Assembly: GCF_932526225.1 (NCBI RefSeq)
Contig: NC_064042.1
Span: 14,395,040 to 14,459,039 of the forward strand
Direction: 5' to 3'
DNA from: Nematostella vectensis
Lineage: Eukaryota; Cnidaria; Anthozoa; Actiniaria; Edwardsiidae
Length of the DNA stretch: 64,000 bases
Position 1 is the stretch's first letter. The number at the start of each line of letters is the position of its first letter. Under the pieces are notes generated by a model. The model saw nothing but the letters and a program-made list of their open reading frames with translations. It had not been told where the DNA came from and searched no databases. Of this stretch, positions 22,198 to 34,426 are shown piece by piece. The position numbers and the translations under genes are program-made.

Positions 22198-25144
22198 ATG
22201 GCGGACAAACCCGATTTTCTCAAAGATCTAATATCTTCAGCTATAAAAGAAGTGCATTCGAAAATGAGATCGTTTGAATTATCCGAAATTACAGATGAGT
22301 ATTTTTTGGCCTCGCTCCCAGATGATTCTTTTTACTACCTGAAGTCAATTTCAGGAAATAGAGAGAACTTCAAGGCCCACGTGTTGACTGAAGATATTAC
22401 AGAAGAAAACCTGGAGCTATGGATATCTGAGTACGAAGTCATTAATAACGTTTCCATCAAGCTCAAGACAAAGAAAAACCCCACGAGTGGCTACGTGCTT
22501 CAGAATTATTATAGGTGTCAGCATAATACTCGCAACTGGAGCCCAAGTAAGGACCCACAGAAAAAATTACATATCAATCCTTCTGCTAGAGTGAAAAACA
22601 CCAACTGTCCCTTCCAGATGATTGTCAAATTGGACCACAAGGGGTGCTGCTAATTGGATATTGAGTGGGAGCACAACCACTCCCTTGAAACTTTGGAGGC
22701 ATCAAACTTTCTGGACCTGACTCCTGAGTGTACAGAAAGAGTATTGAAAATGTATGAAAGTGGGCATACACCAGCAACTGCAAGACAACAATACTTGAAA
22801 GAGCTCAAGGAATCATGTAATGACGATTTGGAATTTCATCGAAAGAAGGCTAATCGAGCAGTTGTGCCAAGAAGAAGGGACTTTAGCTACCTTTACACAC
22901 AATATGGCAAGGATAGGTATGGGGGACAAGGGGTTATGATGTACCAGAGACTGGCTGAAAGGCTTGAACAATATAGCAAAGATAACCCTGATGCTACCAC
23001 TCACCACCAAGTGTACGGGGGGGAGGACAAACCTCTTTTGGTTGCTATTGTTACACCCCTTATGAAGCGTGTACACAATGAAGTTCAGCAGTCTGGAGAA
23101 ATGGTGTTTGTGGATGCTACTTCTAACACTGAGGAGCACAATCTTAAAGTGTTTGTTATGTGCACACATAATGTTTCAGGGGCACTTCCACTTGGTATTC
23201 TGATAGCTAGTGATGAGCGAGAGTCCACATTAAAGCAGGGCTTTAAAATGCTCTGCTCGTGCTTACCTGAATATGCATTCAATGGTCGTGGAAAGGAAAA
23301 TGGACCAAAAGTCATACTTACCGATAACTGTAAAGAGGAACGAAATGCTCTGAAGTCTATTTGGCCCCTATCCACCTTAATTCTATGCACATTTCACATG
23401 CTCCAACAACTTTGGAGGTGGCTTCATGAAAGCAAAAACAATGTCAACCTTGCTGATAGACCATTCATTCTCAACCTTTTCAAGAAATCACTATATGCAG
23501 AGACAGAACAAGAATTTGAGAACAGCTTTAGTGAACTTTTAAATGATGACCATTGCATGGAAAACCCCACTTTAGTAAGCTATTTACAAATACTTTACAA
23601 TGAAAAAGAATCTTTTGCTCTATGCTTTAGAAAAGAACTGCCTGTTAGAGGGAACCACACAAACAATTTTGCTGAGGCTCAGTTTCTGGTTCTGAAAGAT
23701 ATAATTCTGCGGCGAACAAAAGAGTACAATGTTGTTGGGCTTCTGGACAAGCTTACAATTGATTTAGAAGACCACTACAAGAATAAACTCCTCAGTATTG
23801 CTGATGGGAGTTTTGATGGCGCTTATAGACATCGATTCATGGGGAAAGGGAAAGGGAAAGGGAAAGGAAGCTTTGGGTTTAATGTCCCAGATAGAAAAGA
23901 ACTTGATGGCTACCTTTCTTCTGTTGAAAGTTTTGGTAATAATACTTTCAAAGTTGGAAGCTCTTCAGATGGCAGTCAAAGGTCAGTATATTTTCTGTAC
24001 ATTTACTCGTTATACAATACTTTTGAGTGGCATACTGCAAAATATGCCATGCATCACTTAAAAGAAAATACAAGTGAGAAGTGGGATATTTTGCAGTATA
24101 CCACAAGAATTCATTGTATAACTTTTTTTATGCCACGCCACAGAAAATAAAGAGCAAAAATTAATGATTATATTTTAGGAGCAGTACATGATGCAATATA
24201 CAATGCCATTCATGCATTTCGATTTTCTGTTACATATTCTGTACGTAGCATGGTTTAAATAGAGATAATCGTGTTGTATGGAATTTGGTGGTTGACAATG
24301 TTCCCAGAAAAAAATATTTTCTAGAGGATATATCCCAATAGTTTTTCTTTTTTTCAGCCATACAGTAGACATGACTATTGGAATGTGTACCTGTGGCATT
24401 GGCAAAGATGGGAGCCCATGCAAACACCAGTATGTCCTTTGGGTGTCCAAGCTGGCAGACTGTGTTAATTTTGTCCCAGTAAACAATCCCCGTGAGAGAC
24501 AGAAATTAGCCTGGTTGGCTATAGGAGAGACACTTCCTCTTAGTTACTATATGCCATTGCGCTCAACTGAGGCTGAACAGATTACATTGCAACCTTGTAG
24601 ACCTAATGAGTGTGGCACTGTCATTGAGAAATCCATTAACAGGGATCAAGAACCAAACTACACGACTGGTGAAGAAATTCATGATGAGGATAAATCTATT
24701 ATTGCAAATGCTCAACAATTGATGAGGAGCTCTTGTGACCAAATTATTCAAAACCTCCAAAGCTCTGGAGATCTTAATTTGGCTAAAGGAATAATAAAGT
24801 TCTCCAAAAGAGTAACAAGCTTAACAGCGACAAGGTCTATGAATTCAAATTTGGTGAGTGCCCTTTTCTCTTTCGGGTCTAATGAACTGAAGAAAACTGG
24901 AAGTGGAAAAAAAATCCGTGTTCAGCCAAACAGGAAGCGAAAGTGTGGTAGTGGAAGCCGTCAGGCTGTTTCAAAAGGGCGTCCAGTACAACTTCAAGAA
25001 CCAACGTCGAAGAGGAAGCGCAGCCATGATTTGGCAAAAGTAGTACAGGCAAATGTCAATAGCAGCAAAAAGTCAGGGTCCCACACTATGAAATCTAAGA
25101 CAAAGCACATTCAAAAGAAAAAAACAAAGAAAGAGAAATCCTAG
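22198..25144 (+). pseudogene. MULE transposase with SWIM zinc finger (one in-frame TAA)
   Basis: Translation from ATG 22198 (MADKPDFLKDLIS) runs 151 codons to a TAA at 22651-22653, then stays open in the same frame to 23981. A gtcagt donor and tttttcag acceptor remove 23982-24357, and the frame continues to the stop at 25142. The N-terminal part carries conserved Cys/His (FYRCQH-like YYRCQHN, TNCPFQM, WEHNHSLE), matching the DNA-binding region of MULE transposases. The catalytic core shows FVDAT (first Asp), LTDN (second Asp), CTFHMLQQLW and NNFAEAQ (Glu region). After the intron, CTCGIGKDGSPCKH is a SWIM finger (CxC...CxH). The tail is Lys/Arg-rich and likely nuclear. A single point change would account for the TAA; the rest looks undamaged. 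Confidence 0.88.
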
Positions 25145-25966
<822 letters not shown>

Positions 25967-27112
25967 TCAATGGGTACTTTCATGTCTCTTGAGATTTCTT
26001 TTCTCTGCGAAACTCTTTTGACATGTACCACATTTATATGTTGCATTGTGCTCTTTGTTTTTATGTCTCTTCAGTTTTTGCTCATGATTAAATTGCTTAT
26101 GACATATTTCACAAATACACTCATGGCAGCCTTTTTTATGGTACTTCATGTCCTTCTTCCTCTTGAATGTGGTGTTGCAGGATGGACACTTTTCCTCTTC
26201 TGCAATGCCCATATCAAGTTCTTCTCTTTGGCATTGTGCTTTATCTTTCCAGTCCTATATATATAATCAAAGCAAAATATTATTTATGTATATATTTTGA
26301 CAATCTTTTTGACCCTAAATTCTACATTTGAGGTTAGATAAATGGACTTAGGCTTTAGTTGATATGGGCTATTCTATTTTAAAATGTGCACCACCAACAC
26401 CAGCGAAATCCAAAGGGGAATGGGGAGAAACATGAATTAATTAGAAGGATTTTAAAAAAATGCAAAATTCCCAAAAAAAAGTAAGGGGCTATTAAATTCC
26501 AAGCAGTAACCCTCTTGGCATGTCACAAATCACATATCTGATAAGGTTAGATCGAGACATCTACATCTACTGGACAAGGACCAAAACATATTTGGAAATC
26601 TGGATACTCTAAGGCTTGTATTTTTCTCTAGTCTATTGATAAAAAGCCAATGGTGATGGGGCACAAAAGTTAGCCAAATATTCGCAAATTTGGGGAAGAT
26701 CTTTGTTTCTATTGATATTACGAATGTTTTTCTAAAGTAAAGAAATATAAAAGCTCGTGATGGAAATAATCCAACCTTTCGTACATCAGCAGACAATTGC
26801 TTCCACATAGCCCCAACGACTTTGGAAACTTGCCCAATCTCCGAATCTCCGAGTTGTTCAGTGACATCTGGCTGTTATACAGAAAAAAGAATATAAAACG
26901 ATGCCTGCATTTATTACTGCAATAGCACGAAGTATTCTGGTTCTTTCTCGTGTCAAAATGCGCCATTTTTTTTTTCAGGAAATATACCAAAAACTCACCG
27001 CAACTGATTGAAAAAAAGAGTTCCACCCTGTTGGCTTCTTGATAGATCTTTTGTCTGCAGAAGAATGGGATGGTTTTGGTCCAGCACTCGCGCACGTGGA
27101 CTGATCCGCCAT
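25967..27112 (-). CDS. HMG-box plus three C2H2 zinc fingers, accessory protein of the MULE (3 exons)
   Basis: Three minus-strand exons join in phase 0: 27112-26999 (38 codons, ATG just inside the right inverted repeat, donor gtgagt), 26871-26776 (32 codons, acceptor taacag, donor gttgga) and 26254-25967 (95 codons plus stop, acceptor atatag). The product is 165 residues. Residues ~25-80 read as an HMG box: KKPTGWNSFFQSVAPDV, then SEIGQVSKVVGAMWKQLS, then DWKDKAQ. Residues ~92-165 hold three C2H2-type fingers (CPSC...H, CEIC...HKNKEH, CGTC...HESTH). No stop or frameshift is visible. A DNA-binding helper or regulator of transposition is plausible but inferred. The donor of exon 2 is weak. Confidence 0.75.
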
Positions 27113-27131
27113 CTTGTAAACAGAGTGCCAG

Positions 27132-27308
27132 GTAATGACGTCATACAGCACTCTTGAGTGAAAATCACTCTCGAACTAGTCACGAAAGAAGTCGTCGGTT
27201 CGGTTGGTTTTCGATTTGGCATCGACGGTTAAAAATGGCAACGGCCGTTCTCAGGAATGACAACGACCGTTATAATTGGCAACGACCGTTTACGAAAGGG
27301 AAATTTGC
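27132..27308 (-). repeat. Right terminal inverted repeat of the MULE
   Basis: Complement of the left end with a handful of substitutions, for example cggccgttgcc where the left has ccgtcgttgtc. It ends 19 bp before the start codon of the HMG/zinc-finger gene, mirroring the left side. Confidence 0.93.
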
Positions 27309-29255
27309 GTAGGCGCTGGATGCTATCAGGCCCAGAAACGACACGATTATTACAACAGTTTGAAGGGCAGTACCTGGACGCACAGACAGCGAGACAGGAG
27401 ATCGGACAAATCATGAGACGGGACTGAGCTCTCAGAAGACCTTCAAGATCCAAGTCAACAATCTGATTGATGTCATCCGAAAGATGGGGAACCCCTTCCT
27501 TGACAACTTTCCTGAGCTCGTTACCCTGGACAGCCGCGACTGTATGGATAATGAAGTAGCCGAGACTATAGTCAACCTTGGTGCTCTTGGTAAGAGCCAG
27601 TATTCAAGCTTCCTCAAGGATGTAATCAAGGACAGAACGGTGGCAATTGGCAAATCCCTAAAGCAAAACAAGCTTCCCCTTTTTCGGAAACAGGCGTCAC
27701 GCAACAAGTCTAAACAGTCCAAGACCATCTCCCTTTTGCAGAATAATGTCGCCCTGTACTTAGCTATGCAAAGCCGTGATGCGGACTTGAGAGAGTTCTT
27801 TAGCCATGAGGTTCAGCCATTCCCGCCTTCACTGTCAGAATTTGGAAGTCTTCGTCTTCCGACGGCAGTCCGACCTTCTCAAGTGCCTCAGTCAGCCCTC
27901 CCAACCAGAGCCCCCTACATAAGTGGACTGCAAAGTCTGTGATGGGGCTGTAATTGTCCACTGTCTGCCCGTGACCGGAGTGATGACAATCGATGACTAT
28001 GCGGAAAATGTCTTCCTCCCATATATAAGTAATCTGAGATCCAGACGAGTGGACATTGTTTGGGATTCTTACATCCCTAACAGTCTTAAAGAAGCGACTA
28101 GAGAAAAGAGAGGAACAGGCTTAAGACGAAAGGTGGAAGGGAGGACCAAGATTCCTCCAAAGTGGATGGAGTTCTTGCGTGATCCCCGCAACAAGCAGGA
28201 GTTGTTCCAATTCCTGTCGGTCAAAGTGGCTGAGTTCCCCTGGTTTACTGTCAGAAAGGAAGTTACATCACCTCAGGTAAACTAGTGAAGATTTAAAAGC
28301 TTTGCTCGTCTGATTTTTTATGTAGTGTTAGCTGTATGGCTTATATAAAAATTTCTACTATTTTAGGAGTTTCTGTGACATCCATTGGTTCCGAGGCTGC
28401 CATGCCTGATTGTTCCCACGAGGAGGCGGATACAAGGATCGTAGTACACATCCGACATGCAGTGGAGACCAGTCATGCAAAGGAAGTCATCGTCAGAACG
28501 GTTGACACCGACATCGTTGTAATCTTGGCGGGAAAATTTCACCAACTCAAGTCCATCCAGCCTGAGCTGCACCTGTGGGTGACGTATGGTATGGGGCGTC
28601 ACTTCCGGTACCTGAGTATTAACACCATTTGTGAAGGTCTGGGTGTGCACTCAGTGGCTGTGACACCACATCATCCTTCTACGGGAAGGGCAAGTTAACA
28701 GCATGGCAAACTTGGGACATCTACAAAGATGTAACTCCAACTTTACAGTTCCTGGCTCTCAACCCCTTCCATCAACTAACTCTGGACTCCGAGCACTTCA
28801 AGCGCATCGAGAGGTTCACTGTTATTCTCTACGACAAATTGAGTCCGTTTGCTTGCATCAAGCCAGTTTTTTTTTAAGTCAATTTTTACTCTTCCTCCAC
28901 GACTTCCAGTTCTTCTTTGTTTTTTTCTATTTAGATGTATATTCCTTAAATAATATTATAAATGTGTTCTCCTTTGAAGGAAGCACTTCTGCAACATGTC
29001 AAGCGCTGCATCTACCAAGCGGGGATCTGGACATCCAGTGAGATTTCACAGCCGGTGTTGCCTTCGCCAGACCAGTTTGCGTGGATCAAGGAGGCTGGCA
29101 CATGGGTTCGTCGATGGATCACAATACCAGAGGTTTCAAAGGCTTGCAGCGAACTGACAAAAAGCTGCTGTAAAGGAGTGTGCACCAAGTGCAAGTGCAT
29201 CAAAGCACACCTAGAATGCACACTATTGTGCAAGTGCAAATGCCGCAACACTTGA

Positions 29256-31740
29256 ACAGCCATGCAAGGCAAATAGGTCTTTGGGACAAACCTATATTTG
29301 TGTCAAAGAACAACAAGGAATGGGCTCATTCAGTATACATCTTGCTGCTTAGATGATTGCCTTACTTTTATATGACACACTAGGCCAAGGAGTTGGAACG
29401 TGGAACGAATCTTACTCATACAGAAATGGTCATTTTTCGAATAGCTGTATTTTTATATACATATTGAGTTCTATATTTCATTGGTTATTTTGATTGGAAT
29501 ATAGATACAATATCAGTTTGCACGATAGACGAGATCTGCACATGCGCAGTAGCTGTTTAGTGCTAAACAGCAGACCCAGAATATAAGAGTAGACACCTGA
29601 TTTCATAGTTCGAGGGATATTTTGATATGAATATGGAAACATTACACAAAATTGTGAACAGGCGCTATGGTTGCTGATTGTAGATCTGCAAATGCGCAGT
29701 AGAGGTTTCTTATGTTTAACTGTGCTCTCCGAATTTTCGAACATGTAAAGCCTATGCAGATAAACAACTTTGCCAATTTGTTTCACCATTGCTCTTTTTA
29801 TTTCGTTGTAAATTATTTTAATTTGAAATCAAGATTCGGGTACCCTGTGGTTTTTCGCATAAAATTAAAATATCCCCGTTAAAGGAGACCTCGAGCAGAT
29901 TTTTTTGGGCACCCCTTCTAATATCATTAGGTATGCCTAAAGGAATCTGTGTACCAAGTTTGGTGCTTTTGTCACTCCTGTAACGATCCTGAGATCCTGT
30001 AAGAGACCTGACTAATAGAAAACTAAAAGGGTTGATCTTTTTGCCCAATCTATTAATGATTGATATTGATTGTGTTCAAGTAAAAGTCTAACACTGACCC
30101 ATAACCCTAGGAGATCACTCCAAGCAATTTAGTGCTGTGTGAGATTCAGATATTTGCAATTTTATTGAAACAAATCTGTTAGTATATTCCACATAGTCAA
30201 AATAATTGTAGATTCACATATATAGCACAGCTGCACAACCTTTTATTGTGGTACAGGTGTGAAGCATGAAGTTATTCTTTTTAGGTTCTTCATCAGTGCA
30301 ATATTTTGCTTTTAAACATTCTCATATACTGGTAACATTTGATTGGACTTTTATCATGCAGAGGTGGGGAATGCAGTCATCAACCACATTCCAGAAAATG
30401 ATAAGCAGCACATCACATTGTGATTGCCACCAAATGAACAAATAAAATGACTGTTTGTACAATAGTATTTTAAGTCGCTAGCTTGATTCTTCATTTTTAG
30501 AGCATAACTCGAATGAAAAAAAATAATTTTGCTGCTATCTGAGCATTGGCATGTTCTTAAAATTTGGCGAAACCCCAGCCTGGACGTTCCTTTTAAAAAA
30601 AGGAGTGTATTTATTATAACTTACAGTACTTTCATATTATAAAAGAGTCGAAATACCAACAGACAGTCAAGAGGCTATATTGAAACACTACAGTAGGCAT
30701 CCATGAGTTCAAATAATTGCGTAAAAAGTAGCCAATAAAATGATGGTTGTACTTTATTGACTGAAAAACATTACAGCATCATTGCAGTATAAATGTTAAA
30801 TAATATATAATGTATAATAAAAAACAAATGATATATGAACTATTTTAAAGAAAACGCCATTCATATTATAAAATACAGATTAAAACCATAGCCAGTCAAA
30901 GCTATTACAGTAACATTACTAACAATATTTCGCAAAATAAAGAAGAATGAAAACCTGAAGTTTCTAAATAATAATAATATTTTGATGCTATCTGAGCATT
31001 GGCATGTTCTTAAAATTTGGCGAAACCCTAGCCTGGACGTTCTTATTAAAAAAAGGAGTGTATTTATTATAACTTACAGTTATAATAACTTTCATATTAT
31101 ATATTTACAGTACTTTCATATTATATCATTGTGTCATGTAACACAATTGACTTCAAAGCAAAGTACTCGAAATGAAGAATATAAGACAAGAAAAATGATT
31201 TACCTGAATCTTCTGATTCATTTTCAAGTACTTAAAAGCTTATTTTACCCATTTTAAGGCTTGCAATAACTTCATTAGCAGCACGACAAAGTTTTTACGC
31301 ACATGTACACCGATTCCTCAGATCCATTGTGGTTTGGTTGTGATATGCTTGCTCTTGCGTAGTTTTGAGCTTGGATGATTCAACGTGAGGTTGTTTGATG
31401 CAACGTGGAATGAGACGAAAACAAATGGCTGCCACAAAGTTTCAGCTGTAATCCCAAAGATCAACATAAACCACGCAAACTTGTTCATACATTACGTCAC
31501 AAGAGCCACCGCTGACAGTTTATGCGCTGACGAGCAAAACATCCAAGATGGCGGCGAAACGTCGAATTTCTCAAAAACGAATAATAACCGCGCGAAAACA
31601 CCTACAGCAAGCGTTTTTTTTTTTGTTTTTACATCTAAATATGAGTCTTGGTTCTATTTAGCTTGCAGTTCCCCTTTAATAACTTAAAAAGGTTCAAATC
31701 CGTTTGTTTTTTAACATAATTAAGTGTATTTAGATCAAAG
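29256..31740. other. Spacer with two local duplications
   Basis: No supported gene. A direct duplication places related ~110-nt segments at 29483-29575 and 29618-29730, both containing agatctgc[a]c/aatgcgcagtag. A second duplication is listed separately. The stretch 31385-31690 contains a short ORF and atccaagatggcggcg, but nothing recognisable follows it. Confidence 0.5.
30534..31095. repeat. Direct repeat pair (~105 bp, 453 bp apart)
   Basis: gctatctgagcattggcatg and the ~85 nt after it occur at 30534 and again at 30987, nearly identical, including the aaaaaaaggagtgtatttat segment. The second copy then repeats a 25-nt tttcatattata phrase internally. Probably remnants of one dispersed repeat. 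Confidence 0.85.
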
Positions 31741-31779
31741 ATCTTCGAGTTGTTGCACTGCCTTTCAGTGAGAAAAAGA

Positions 31780-32232
31780 TGGCATTTTTTTAAAGGCAAG
31801 AAGTTGCTGAATCAAAAAGGAGAATTGGTCGATGCCGATGAGGCAGTTAAAGGCAAAGTAATCGCTGTGTACTTCTCAGCACAATGGTGTCCGCCATGCC
31901 GGGCATTCACCCCAGTGTTGAAGGACTTTTATGAAGAACTGAAATCACTGAAAGTCGAAGATCTTGTTATAATCTTCGTGTCTAGTGACAGGGATGAGGC
32001 AGTGATGAAAGACTACTTTAACAACCATCACGGCGATTATTTAGCAGTTCCATTCAGCGATGAAGAACTTTCAGCTGCCTTGATAGAAGCGGCCGCAGTG
32101 AGAGGAATCCCTTGCCTTGCTATTTTCAACGAAGAAGGAAAATGCCTACACAAGGATGGAAGAACCGATGTCACTAGCGGAGGTGCACCTAAATCAAATC
32201 TGACCAAATGGAAGAATCTTACAACAAACTAA
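31780..32232 (+). CDS. Nucleoredoxin/tryparedoxin-like thioredoxin-fold protein (start disrupted)
   Basis: From about 31794 to the TAA at 32230 the frame encodes ~145 residues of a thioredoxin fold: GKKLLNQKGELVDADEA, then VYFSAQWCPPCRAFTP with the redox-active WCPPC, a FVSSDRDEAVM strand typical of tryparedoxin and nucleoredoxin, and RGIPCLAIF with the cis-Pro. It resembles NXNL2-type nucleoredoxin-like proteins (about 150 residues), which act as cytosolic disulfide reductases. The natural start seems to be ATG 31779 (MAFF), but a run of seven T puts that ATG out of frame. With six T it would read straight into the domain. Upstream in the open frame there is no ATG, only a ctttcag that could be a splice acceptor (31762-31768). 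No introns inside. Confidence 0.75.
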   Translation, partial: WHFFKGKKLLNQKGELVDADEAVKGKVIAVYFSAQWCPPCRAFTPVLKDFYEELKSLKVEDLVIIFVSSDRDEAVMKDYFNNHHGDYLAVPFSDEELSAALIEAAAVRGIPCLAIFNEEGKCLHKDGRTDVTSGGAPKSNLTKWKNLTTN

Positions 32233-32421
32233 CTCTCGCGTCGTCTTTGTATTCGATCCAGGTTGAAGAGACTTCGATTATAGACATTGCATAAACTGTA
32301 TCTGTTCTTATTCTAAGAAGTTAATTGTATCTTTTGATAATTGTATACGTTTCTTGACTAAATTTGAAAAAACCGAATCTCGAAAGCAAATGTGGTCGTG
32401 ATCATTTTATCGGAAGGAGGT

Positions 32422-32475
<54 letters not shown>

Positions 32476-34426
32476 CAGAATAGATTAAATACTGACATTC
32501 AAAATAATAATTCTGATGATATACAGTATACATTTTTGTGCATAGTCGAGATTTTTTTTATTGGGCCGGGGTTACACAAATTTGAATACATACATGCTGG
32601 CTCCTTTGAAGCGGAAACTTTGTAATAAGTTATACAGAAATCTGAATTCGTTCTTGCACGACCGCTTAGAAGTTTGCTTTCCCCAAACGAGACACGAATT
32701 TTGATGGACGCGAAACGACGAATAAAAACTAACGAAAATGTGTGAGTTAGGCAATGGCTAAAATTTGAATATACATTATTATAATTTTAGAATTTCAGGC
32801 AGCAGTCTTTCTTAGCCAATCACAATGAAGCAAGACATGCCATTTCAAAACATGAATTTCTGTGAATTGAGCTGCTCGCGTTTTTCTATTTCCTGGAAGC
32901 TTGCGGGTGAATATTTTTCACACAAAAGCTAATACTTGGAAAGGTGGACTTCCATGTATTCTAGAATAACTATATCTTCACCCAGAGAAACAAGATCTAT
33001 TCAGCTACATGGACCGATTCTTGTGGGTATGTAAAATTTTCACTCATGTTTCCTGTGCGAATGTTATTCGCGGATGTATTGTGATTGCGCGATGTGATGT
33101 TTCTTTTCGTAGAATGGCTGCTCAAGCATTTATTGTCTCCATTCTGTTTCAGGTGGCTTTTGATCCTACCCCGATGATTCTAAAGCTGTGAGGGTGAGCT
33201 ATATTTCAACCATTTCCATTTAAAAGCGACATTTGTAAAGCCAAGGCTTTTTTCAAATTGTAAACAAACCAACTTTAGCTCCCATATAAGAAGAAGATTG
33301 ACGATCGAGAAGTTTCCATATTGTCTCATACGAGATCTCTCGATGTGGTCCGTATAAACAGTGAAAATCCATGCTTCGGATATATGCAAATAGAATGTCT
33401 TTGGGTTATGATTTAAGCCATTCTTCCGGATACGCTTCCAAGCTCACTCCCAGAACCTTGTAGCAAAAGTTGAAAAATTAACTCAAAGGAGACAAAACAA
33501 AAAACAAAACCTGACCACCCCGTCTCACTGGCTCACAAAATATCATCTCAGTTTCAGGGCCATAGCAATCAATGTATGATTGGGGGGTGGTGGGGGATAC
33601 AATACAGAAACATTAAGAAAACATTGGGGGTGCACAGCCACGCCCCTCTTCTGGTCATTTCCTTTTATATATTGATCGGGGGGCTTCTGTCTGACCAGGT
33701 ATTCTGATCAATTTACAAATTTCGACATTCGTGAATCACGGCAAAGGTAGCAATCACAGATCACGGTTTTTAATTTGTCGTTTTCATGATTCACGATAAA
33801 CAAAAAAGGCTGTTCACAGATCAAGTAAATAACCCATACCACCTCTGATAAATGATTTTACGAATTTCGATTCATGTCCAAATCCCTCAGGCATCTGTCT
33901 AAGGGATAAATGGTCTTGAAGATATGCATCCAAGCAAGGTGATAGCAACTACTATTAAGCCAAATAATAGAACAGGTTCTTTTACAAATTTCAAATCGAA
34001 CAAGGACAGAAAAGCTGAATCACAACTCTGGCGGTATGATACCCTAAAATTTACCAAATTGGAATTAATTGTGAAAAAAATTATTTTCGTCTCAAAGTTA
34101 CCGTTATTTATTCTTGAAATGTATGCCCTAGTGTAATTTAAATGAAAATATAATTTTTCCCTATAGTATTCAGCTTTTAAAAAATGTTGGCGAGCCGTTG
34201 CTAGGGGCAACCGGTCTGTTTGCAATTTGTTTTGATCTAGAAGTCGGATTTCAAAGGGCCTATTTCGATGGGGTTTTCGATTTTCTCTTGTTTGGGTTCC
34301 CTGTGTTTTATCCACGTGACTGAATAGATCACTAACAAGAGAGTTTACATGCAGTACCTTCCTAAATATCGATCTTCACATTTCAACATCAAATCAAAAT
34401 ACAACCTTCCATTTTACTCTTTAAAT
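32233..34426. other. Spacer with a T/G homopolymer block
   Basis: No supported gene. It holds 32 T followed directly by 21 G (32423-32475), a C/T-poor region near 33580-33700, and short unrelated ORFs. A palindromic gttgctaggggcaac lies at 34195-34209. Confidence 0.5.
32423..32475. repeat. T32-G21 homopolymer junction
   Basis: A run of 32 T meets a run of 21 G with no interruption. Exact lengths depend on sequencing accuracy. Confidence 0.8.

Noticed and set aside
29478-30048. Minus-strand ORFs in the spacer after the decayed gene
   Set aside because: They cover a local direct duplication and show no recognisable features.
33009-33191. Short ORF with a potential start exon at 33114
   Set aside because: No similarity, no continuation exon found downstream in phase.
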